From: JAWLDB01 sp041686915
GTDB taxonomy: Bacteria; Bacillota; UBA994; UBA5500
Direction of reading: 5' to 3'
Length of the DNA: 21,084 bases
Assembly (NCBI GenBank): GCA_041686915.1
Contig: JAWLDB010000027.1
Coordinates: 1-21,084, forward strand
Positions 6,600-16,300 of this stretch are shown piece by piece. Both the position numbers and the translations under genes were made by a program. The number at the start of each line of letters is the position of its first letter. The stretch's first letter is position 1. Below the pieces are notes generated by a model that did not search any database, was not told where the DNA came from, and saw only the letters and a list, made by a program, of their open reading frames with translations.

Positions 6600-6627
6600 A
6601 CAGACTGATACTTGAAGTATAGTCTGT
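6600..6627. promoter_or_regulatory. Near-perfect 28-bp palindrome upstream of the csp promoter, possible operator
   Basis: The left half ACAGACTGATACTT and the right half GAAGTATAGTCTGT are complementary apart from one unpaired base in each arm. The element lies 13 bases upstream of the csp -35 box. It has no T-run and follows no gene on either strand, so a terminator is unlikely. A dimeric regulator site serving csp, or both divergent genes, is the most natural reading. Confidence 0.45.
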
Positions 6628-6795
6628 CCTAGCATGGCGTAGAGGCAGAAGATGTTCCGCCCCGCCCTTCATCGCGACAGTTACTCTAAGCGGATTTAGC
6701 TTGTATCGGTAGGTATATTATAAGTAATGATTGAAGTCTTTAAGCAGCGTTATTGCCGGTATTATCCGGAAGGCAGCTCAAAGAAACGAACGTAG

Positions 6796-6815
6796 GGACA
6801 CGGCATGACGTGTCC
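6796..6815 (+). promoter_or_regulatory. Hairpin just upstream of the EVE-gene ribosome binding site
   Basis: GGACACG and CGTGTCC form a 7-bp stem with a 6-nt loop that ends 6 bases before the AGGAGG site of the EVE gene. It may influence translation initiation; no known regulator is recognised. Confidence 0.3.
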
Positions 6816-6834
6816 AAAGAAAGGAGGCTGAACT

Positions 6835-7248
6835 ATGGCTAAATGGCTTTTGAAAACCGAACCTGAGGAATATAGCTACGCCGATTTGGAGCGCGACGGT
6901 CGCGGCCGCTGGGACGGTGTACGCGGCATCCAAGCGCTGCGCAACATTCATAAAATGCAGCCTGGCGATTTGGCATTTTTCTACCACACCGGTAAAGAGA
7001 AGGCCATCATCGGTATCTGCGAGGTGATGACCCTTCCTTTCCCGGATCCTAAAGCCGATGACCCCAAGCTGGTGGTTTTCGATGTTTCCCCACGGCAGAA
7101 GCTGCCTCGGCCCGTCACCCTGAAGGAAGTAAAATCCTGGCCAGAACTGGCGGACTGGGAGCTGGTGAGGTTGCCGCGCCTCTCCGTCATGCCGGTGCCG
7201 GATCAGGCGTGGGATATGGTGCTCAATGCCAGCCATACCGATAGCTGA
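6835..7248 (+). CDS. EVE domain-containing protein (PUA superfamily, THYN1-like)
   Basis: A 137-residue single-domain protein. It begins MAKWLLKTEPEEYSYADLER, then RWDGVRGIQALRNI, MQPGDLAFFYHTG, VVFDVSP, RPVTLKEVK and RLSVMPV, which together are the hallmark blocks of the EVE family. The domain belongs to the PUA superfamily and binds nucleic acid, with proposed or shown preference for modified bases in several members; the role of stand-alone bacterial versions is not settled. AGGAGG lies 8 bases before the ATG. It is the only plus-strand gene in the window, divergent from csp and convergent with the giant gene, so there is no operon partner to hint at its target. Confidence 0.92.
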   Translation: MAKWLLKTEPEEYSYADLERDGRGRWDGVRGIQALRNIHKMQPGDLAFFYHTGKEKAIIGICEVMTLPFPDPKADDPKLVVFDVSPRQKLPRPVTLKEVKSWPELADWELVRLPRLSVMPVPDQAWDMVLNASHTDS

Positions 7249-7278
7249 GCTAAGCGACTGAGAGAGCTCATGCCGGAC

Positions 7279-7319
7279 CACAACAAAGGAGCCCCTTCTG
7301 CCTGTGCAGAAGGGGCTCC
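7279..7319 (-). terminator. Strong hairpin between convergent genes, terminator of the giant gene
   Basis: GGAGCCCCTTCTGC (7288-7301) pairs perfectly with GCAGAAGGGGCTCC (7306-7319), a 14-bp stem with a 4-nt loop. On the minus strand the tail is TTTGTTGTGG, so it best fits the end of the giant gene, whose stop codon lies 12 bases away. The plus-strand tail has no T-run, but the stem could also impede transcripts leaving the EVE gene. Confidence 0.75.
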
Positions 7320-7330
7320 GCTGAAGTACC

Positions 7331-10300
7331 CTAGAGTGTTAGATTACGAGCGACTATGACCAGATCAAAGATGTCTGTAATGCCATCGCCGTTCATATCT
7401 GCCGGATGGTACACATTACCCGTCCATCCATAGTCCAAAGCTACGCTGGCCAAATCCAGGAGATCAACTATGTTATCACCGTTGAAGTCGCCCAGCTTTC
7501 TCAGCAGCTTCAGGCTAGTGGTTTCTGTATGGGCGCAGCCATTGGAGTCCATCACACGGACGGAAATGTAATACACTGGTGAACCATTATCCGAGTGCGC
7601 AGGGGTAGCGAGCAAACTAAGGAGCGTTTCCCATTCTACTGTTGCCGTCTGTCCACTCGCATCATCATACACTCCGTCACCGTTCAGGTCCCATTGCCAG
7701 CTCACTATGCTGTCGCCAACATCTGGGTCCGCAGATGCTGAGCCGTCTAGCTCCAAGTTGGTGCACCACTGCAGAACGTACGGGCCTCCGGCATCTGCTA
7801 CCGGCGCCTGGTTGTCATCGGGTTGTACGGTGATGGTAACCTCTCCGGTGTCAGCATACGTTCCGTCGGATACCGCGTAAGTGAAGCTGTCCGTGCCGGA
7901 GAAACCGGCTGCAGGGGTATAGGTGAACGAACCGTCGGAACTCAGTTGCAGCGTCCCTGACGTTGGTCCACTTACCAGGCTTACCGTCAGCGCGGCCTTA
8001 TCAGTATCGGCATCCTTGTCGTTCGCCAGTACACCAGGAGCGCTGATGCTCAGCACCTCCTCAGAAGGCGTGCTGTACTGGTCATCAACTGCTACCGGCA
8101 CCCTCGAAAGCAATGTCAGCGTAGCCTGGGCCACTCCTGTCGCCCCGCGCGCATCCTGCACCTGTACCCCGATGGTCTGTTTTGGCAGCCTGGTGTCCGG
8201 GTCAGCAAGCGGGAAGTTGTAGGCTGAGAGCGTATCCCAGCTCACCGTATATGTGGCAGCTGCGCTGCTCAATTCATACGTTCCGTCTCCATCAAGGTCC
8301 CACTTGTAACTCAGTGCATCCTGATCTGGGTCGATTGACCCACTTGCATCCAGCAGCAGCTCTTCTCCCTGGTAGACAACGTACGGGCCTCCGGCATTTG
8401 CTACCGGCGCCTGGTTACCTATTACTGTGACTGTCACAACAGCATCATCGGCAAGCCCGCCAAGCGTTATGCGGTATGTGAAACTGTCTGTTCCACTGAA
8501 ACCGGCACTAGGGGTATAGCTAAATGAGCCGTCATCAGCTACGGTGACTGTACCGCGCACTGGTCCAGAAGTGACTTCGACTTTCACAGCACAGTCATAG
8601 ATCTGATCGTTCTCGAGTAGCCCGGGCCCTGTTACCTCCAGTGTCTGACCTTCTTCAATCTGATAACTGTCATTATTGGCCACGGGTTCACCCGCGAGTA
8701 TCACCAAGTCAGCGGCTGCAGAGACGCTCTGACTGCCCCAGATATCCTTCACCTGCAGCTTAATCACGTTCGCCGGGAGTTGCGTCAAGGGATCAGCCAC
8801 CTGGAACCCGTAGCTTTGCAGAGTATTCCAGTTGACGGTGACGGTCGGGTCGCTACTTGTGATGTCAAGTGCCCCATCGCCATCAAGATCCCAGTAATAA
8901 CTGTCGATGGCCACCTGTGCAGTGGATGCGCTGGCATCCATAACCAGAGATTGACCATACTGAATGACATATGGACCGCCCGGGTCTGCAACTGGTTGGA
9001 CCTGCTCAATCGTCGTAAAGTAGATCACTATGTCATGCTCATATAGATGTCCATCCAACTGGTCGTAATAGCCCATGACCTTATTGGCTTTCCACCAGAG
9101 GTCCGCTACTGACTTCGAACGCACAATCAGCTTGTAATACTGTCCGAACGCCAGCGATTGTACAGGTCTGATCATTAGGCTATTACCCTCAATCCAAACG
9201 TCAATATCCTGTAGGTCTCCTATCCTACCATGGATATCTGCCGGATATAAGCTCACACCTGCCCAAGAGATCCAGTCACCTTCCACTATCTCCTCACTAA
9301 AGGAGAAAACGAAGTAGTCATCAATCGGGACTCCGGTGACTTCACTCACATGGCTTTGACTAACTAGGGTCGGTGTATCTGTATCGGCTTCTGGCATGGT
9401 TACTTGCACTGCTGGCCCATCAAGGCTCTCATTGCCCGCGGCATCCACTGCCCTCAGGGTGTAGATAGCGCTTTCGCCGATCCAGCTACCCATGAGGCAG
9501 CTGCTCTGATCTGCAGGCACGGTAGTGCCCACATAGTTACCGTCGGCGTAGACCTTGTAGGCCTTGACACCCACGCTGTCTACTGCCGGAGTCCAGTGCA
9601 GCCAGAAGCGATACCACATTAGGTCAGTCGCGGTGAGTTGGGCATCCGCAGGCCAGCTGGGGGGGTCAAGGTCCGTCCAGAAACTGAACTGATAGTCAGC
9701 CGGGAACACGTTGCCGGTTAAATCCTTGACGCATCCGGCAGGAATGGTGACCGTATACTTTGCGTTATGTACGAGGTCCTCATTAAGTGCTACATTCAGC
9801 ACATTGTCTGTCACCGTGAACGTGCAGACGAGCGTCTGCTCCCCTCCTGTTACAGTAACAGCTGCGCCATCTTCGGCCAGTAGTGGTTCACTGAATGTAA
9901 CAGATATGGCAGGCCTTTTCGCTACGTCAGCGACCCCCTGAACGGCGTTCTGCGGGCTTACGCCAACAACGGCCGGTCCAGTGGTGTCAGGCTCATCCTC
10001 GGTTGTGAATGTCAGTACCAACTCCTGCGAGGGATTTGCGGCTGCGTCCTTAACTGCACTCGCTGGTAGCGTCAGGCGATAGCTTGTGCCGTAGCTCAGC
10101 GCCTCAGTGATAGTCAAAGTCAAGGATGTATCCATGATAGTACCTGTAACTGTGATTGGAGCAGCATCACCTGCTTGCAGCGTCATGCTGTCGAAGCCAG
10201 TACCAGAAAGGATGGGCTCATCAAAGGTGACTGTGAGCTCTTGGGTGATCGGCACACTGGTGGCTCCATCCTCAGGAGTACTGCTAACCACAGCCGGGCC

Positions 10301-13300
10301 TCTCCGGTCGCTTACATCAATGATGGCACTCGCCTCAGCTGTACGAGCGTAAACATCTGTCACCAGCAAAGTGACCGTATACTCACCAGCTTCCTGGAAG
10401 GCCACTCCTAAAGTGGATGCTGTTTCTGATGGAGCGCTGAACGCCTCATCTCCGATTTTCCAGCTATAGGTGATTGGCATATCGATGCTCCAGGATTGGC
10501 TGCCATCGACGATTACCGTTTCAGCCAGATGTGCCTCGTATCGCTTTGCCGACAACACAGCGCTGATATTGGCGTTGGCCTCGGCCGAGAACCCCGACTC
10601 CTGACCAAGTGCATCAACCGACTTCACTTTGTAATAATAACGGTTGGCAGCCAGGTTCAGACCTGTGTGTTCAAAACCTGACTGTACGGGGCCCGCTGCA
10701 TTGGCCAGCGAAAACTCCATGAAGCCTTCTGTGCGATAGTACACGTTGTAGCCTACGATGTCTGGGTCAGTAACACTCTCCCATGTTATCTGCACTTTGC
10801 TCTGATCAACATTGAGCAATGCCTCAACATGGGTCGGGGCTGGGGGTGGTGGTGTATGGGCACCAACAACCCGGAAAGCATCCACATTGATGTGAGTGCT
10901 TGACGAGTGCAAATGCTTTCCTACACTCCACACACGAACGGTGTGCATTGCCGGCTCTGAAGAGACCCCTCTAGCCCGGAAGACGGTCTGCTGATATGCG
11001 TTAGTTGGCCGGTACAGGTCAACTCTGACAGCTGGTCCGTCATTAATGCTAACCAGCGCTGAACCTCTACCCGGACCTAGTGCAGAAACCCAATCTATAC
11101 CGGTACCAAACCAGCGATAGACAACCGGGTGACTGGTATGCACTGCTCGACCGCCCAAAAAGCTCGCGTTGTTCTCTTCCGACCAGCTGCCAAGATAAGC
11201 GATGGCTTTGCTGTTCTCATTAACCTCAGTCTGAGCTTCATCGGGCATAGTCGCAGCGACAGGTTGGCAAGCTGCAGAGAGGTTGCCTGCCTGGTCTCTG
11301 GCAACTACAGAATAGTTCGCCCCTTCCACTGGCGCGTCATCCCGGTAGGTTGACCCATAGATTAGGGGGTCCGGTGTCAGGCAGTCATTATCACGGTAGA
11401 CATAGTAGCCATAAATGTCCGCTTCCTCACTCCACAGCCACTGTAGCAGATTGCTGTTACCATCGCTCCATACCACTAGGCCGGCTGGAGGTAGAGGTGG
11501 CTCAGTATCTACAACGGCAGTAATGTCGAAGTAGTCGATAGTGACGACGTTGTTGTTGGTAGTGCTGACGTTTCTAATCTCGATGGTATGCACAGCAAAG
11601 GGCAAGGCAGTGAAGTTCTGCCAGGCCAGATGCTGGTAGATCCGACTGGAACGTCGCAGATCGACGGTTCCTTGCGATACGCCATCGATATAGACCTCTG
11701 CCAAACCACCATTGGTGTCCGCGGTAGCATACCATTTGATGCCGGTACCTTCGAAGGTGAAGGAGGCAATGTCCCCGTTGCCGGTGCTGCGCAGATGGTG
11801 ACCGCCACTGGACTCTCCACCAATCCAGCCTCTGCTCCATCCCGCATCATGCACCATACCCGGGTTGTCTTCTTCATACTTCCCAGGGAGAGCTGCCGGC
11901 ACTTCAACCTTCACTGTACCAGGCTGAGATTGATTCCCCACTTCGTCAATGGCTGTCACCAGATAGTAGTAAGTAGTGCCGTTTTGCAGCCCAACATCCC
12001 TGTACTGCCAGGCATCAGCTGTGTCGTTATACTTCGGGTTGGGCGGATAGGTTGCTACTGCCTGGTAGTCTCCATCCATCCTCGTTGATCGGTAAATGCG
12101 GTAACCGTTTATATCGTCTTCTGTATTCTTGTCCCACTTGATTTCGATGAAGGTGTTGTCCTTGCGCGTCTGTACGTTGGCTGGTGACAACGGTGCTGCT
12201 TCATCGATAATGTCCAACACCTTCAGGTAATCGATGCTGACGTACTGCCGGTTATGCGGCATCGCCCTCACCTTGACCATAAAGGTATGCTCGCCACGCG
12301 GCAGGTGTGACCGCTGGTATACCAACGTGCTTGCGCTGTCGTTGCCATAGAGGTCAATCACTTGCTCCAGACGGCCATCTATCCATACTTCTGCCTGACC
12401 CTGGTTGGTAGTGCGTTTCGTATACCACTTGATGCCTGTACCTGTAAAGGTTAGGCTGGCAGTGGTTCCTTCCGTGCTGCTACCCAAGTGATAGCTGTCA
12501 CTATCTCCACTACGCCAGTTCCGGCTCCAGCCGGCATGCAATATGTCCGCTGAGTCATCCTGGTAGACGGTTGCTACCCCGGTTGCGTTCTCAACTTCTG
12601 TATGCACCAACGGGCTTGGCGTAGCGCTCTCTGTACTTGCTAGCGACTCCTGTCCCAGGCAGCCAATCGCTGTTACATAGTAGGTGTATTCCGTGCCTGA
12701 GCCTGCAGCACTCCCGACCTGTAGCTCCCGGTCGGTGAAGCTGGTCTCGCGTACGAGTCCCAGGCTGATTTTGCCGTCATCAATTAACCCATGGCTACGG
12801 TAAACCTGGTAGCCGATGACCTCATCACCAGGTGCCTGCCAGCTGAGGTTAATGCCCCCGTCTCCTGCCTGCGCAGTCAGGTTCAATGGTGCATCCGGCG
12901 TTGCCTCAACCGGGTTGAATACGTCAAAACCGTCGATGGTAACCCAGGTATCACCCGATGATGAGGAACGCTGGTTCAACACCTCGATAGTGATGCGGTG
13001 CTTCCTGGCTATCCCCTGCGAGTCATGCCATTTGTAAACCTTCTGCTTCCAAGCATCGCTTGGACTATACAGGTCTACATATACTGGTGCCTGTTGATCC
13101 AAGGTTATTTTGGCTATACCCCGGTTGCTGTTCTTGTAGGCCACAACTTCGATGCCTGTACCATAGAAGTCGTATTGCATTACAGCTCCAGCGGTCTTGC
13201 TCTGCCATACCCGACCACCGCTATGTTCATTGCGTGACCATGGTTCCCAAATCCCCCTGATCTCGACTGCGAGATTGCTCTCTTCCACTCGCTGCCGGGC

Positions 13301-16300
13301 AATCACAGGAGCTCCTATTACCACTTTATCCACGTTGACTGAGCCCGTCAGCACTTCAATGACGACATGGTGCAGCCCTGCTTGCACCCAAGTCTGCTCA
13401 AGCAGTGTTTGCTGATGAATGGTCCCATCCGCCTGCAGACTGACTGGTTCAGCTGCTTCCACCCCGTCAATCGTCACCTTGGCCGTGCCTCCATTGGTCG
13501 ACTTAGTACCAATCCACTGGAAGCTGTCGCCATGGAACCAGAATTCAACCTTTGCACCAACTGTACTGGTGGTGTGCAGGTAGTCACCGGAAGCTCCACT
13601 CGACCAAGGGCGCGTCCAATGCGCGCTACCGTCATCTGCCCGCGACCAGCCAGGGCCTGCCTGGTTCTCTTCATATGTCCCCTGCGGCATCAACGGCTGG
13701 ATGGTAACGTGGTTCGATGCGCCGGACTGATTGACCGCATCGTCCACAGCGACTACATAGTATTCATAGGTCTTGCCGTTTACTACACCAGTATCTGTCC
13801 AGCTGCTTGACCCCATCACCAAATCCGGGTTGGCAAGCGCGAAGGCATCCTCACCAACTTCCCAGACCTCCCGGCGGTAAATCCGGTAACCAGCCAAGTC
13901 TTCGTCCAGCACCATGCTCCACCGCAGCTCAATATGATTGTTGCCTGAGAAAGCCTGCAAGTTCGCGGGTGCGGAGGGAGGTGTAGTATCATCCGAGTGC
14001 TTGACGTCGAAGTAGTCGATAGTGACGACGTTGTTGTTGGTAGTGCTGACGTTTCTAATCTCGATGGTATGCACAGCAAAGGGCAAGGCAGTGAAGTTCT
14101 GCCAGGCCAGATGCTGGTAGATCCGACTGGAACGTCGCAGATCGACGGTTCCTTGCGATACGCCATCGATATAGACCTCTGCCAAACCACCATTGGTGTC
14201 CGCGGTAGCATACCATTTGATGCCGGTACCTTCGAAGGTGAAGGAGGCAATGTCCCCGTTGCCGGTGCTGCGCAGATGGTGACCGCCACTGGACTCTCCA
14301 CCAATCCAGCCTCTGCTCCATCCCGCATCATGCACCATACCCGGGTTGTCTTCTTCATACTTCCCAGGGAGAGCTGCCGGCACTTCAACCTTCACTGTAC
14401 CAGGCTGAGATTGATTCCCCACTTCGTCAATGGCTGTCACCAGATAGTAGTAAGTAGTGCCGTTTTGCAGCCCAACATCCCTGTACTGCCAGGCATCAGC
14501 TGTGTCGTTATACTTCGGGTTGGGCGGATAGGTTGCTACTGCCTGGTAGTCTCCATCCATCCTCGTTGATCGGTAAATGCGGTAACCGTTTATATCGTCT
14601 TCTGTATTCTTGTCCCACTTGATTTCGATGAAGGTGTTGTCCTTGCGCGTCTGTACGTTGGCTGGTGACAACGGTGCTGCTTCATCGATAATGTCCAACA
14701 CCTTCAGGTAATCGATGCTGACGTACTGCCGGTTATGCGGCATCGCCCTCACCTTGACCATAAAGGTATGCTCGCCACGCGGCAGGTGTGACCGCTGGTA
14801 TACCAACGTGCTTGCGCTGTCGTTGCCATAGAGGTCAATCACTTGCTCCAGACGGCCATCTATCCATACTTCTGCCTGACCCTGGTTGGTAGTGCGTTTC
14901 GTATACCACTTGATGCCTGTACCTGTAAAGGTTAGGCTGGCAGTGGTTCCTTCCGTGCTGCTACCCAAGTGATAGCTGTCACTATCTCCACTACGCCAGT
15001 TCCGGCTCCAGCCGGCATGCAATATGTCCGCTGAGTCATCCTGGTAGACGGTTGCTACCCCGGTTGCGTTCTCAACTTCTGTATGCACCAACGGGCTTGG
15101 CGTAGCGCTCTCTGTACTTGCTAGCGACTCCTGTCCCAGGCAGCCAATCGCTGTTACATAGTAGGTGTATTCCGTGCCTGAGCCTGCAGCACTCCCGACC
15201 TGTAGCTCCCGGTCGGTGAAGCTGGTCTCGCGTACGAGTCCCAGGCTGATTTTGCCGTCATCAATTAACCCATGGCTACGGTAAACCTGGTAGCCGATGA
15301 CCTCATCACCAGGTGCCTGCCAGCTGAGGTTAATGCCCCCGTCTCCTGCCTGCGCAGTCAGGTTCAATGGTGCATCCGGCGTTGCCTCAACCGGGTTGAA
15401 TACGTCAAAACCGTCGATGGTAACCCAGGTATCACCCGATGATGAGGAACGCTGGTTCAACACCTCGATAGTGATGCGGTGCTTCCTGGCTATCCCCTGC
15501 GAGTCATGCCATTTGTAAACCTTCTGCTTCCAAGCATCGCTTGGACTATACAGGTCTACATATACTGGTGCCTGTTGATCCAAGGTTATTTTGGCTATAC
15601 CCCGGTTGCTGTTCTTGTAGGCCACAACTTCGATGCCTGTACCATAGAAGTCGTATTGCATTACAGCTCCAGCGGTCTTGCTCTGCCATACCCGACCACC
15701 GCTATGTTCATTGCGTGACCATGGTTCCCAAATCCCCCTGATCTCGACTGCGAGATTGCTCTCTTCCACTCGCTGCCGGGCAATCACAGGAGCTCCTATT
15801 ACCACTTTATCCACGTTGACTGAGCCCGTCAGCACTTCAATGACGACATGGTGCAGCCCTGCTTGCACCCAAGTCTGCTCAAGCAGTGTTTGCTGATGAA
15901 TGGTCCCATCCGCCTGCAGACTGACTGGTTCAGCTGCTTCCACCCCGTCAATCGTCACCTTGGCCGTGCCTCCATTGGTCGACTTAGTACCAATCCACTG
16001 GAAGCTGTCGCCATGGAACCAGAATTCAACCTTTGCACCAACTGTACTGGTGGTGTGCAGGTAGTCACCGGAAGCTCCACTCGACCAAGGGCGCGTCCAA
16101 TGCGCGCTACCGTCATCTGCCCGCGACCAGCCAGGGCCTGCCTGGTTCTCTTCATATGTCCCCTGCGGCATCAACGGCTGGATGGTAACCGCATCAACCG
16201 GTAGCTCATTCACGTCCAGAGCCACTTCCGATTGGTTTCCCCACGTGTCCTGAGCCCTGACAAGATAGTAGTAGACCTGGCCGTTTTGCACAGTAGTATC

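Larger units (their letters stand above)
6492..6834. other. Divergent intergenic region between csp and the EVE gene
   Basis: This 343-base stretch holds no gene that I can support. It contains the csp leader and promoter (minus strand), a 28-bp palindrome behind the promoter and the upstream region of the plus-strand EVE gene. A possible weak plus-strand promoter is TTAGCT (6696-6701) with TATAAG (6719-6724) at 17-bp spacing; only the -10 box is good. A small hairpin (6796-6815) lies just before the EVE ribosome binding site. Confidence 0.5.

Noticed and set aside
6492..6635. Upstream extension of the csp frame to 114 codons
   Set aside because: It would run through the csp promoter. The family starts at MIGTVKWF, and AGGAGG is correctly spaced for that ATG.
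6778..7281. 167-codon minus-strand frame opposite the EVE gene
   Set aside because: It is antisense to a well-conserved family member and shows no domain of its own.
11588..12088. 166-codon plus-strand frame inside the giant gene, with a longer twin at 13997-14569
   Set aside because: It is a shadow of the giant coding frame. The twin exists only because of the DNA duplication; there is no ribosome binding site or recognisable domain.
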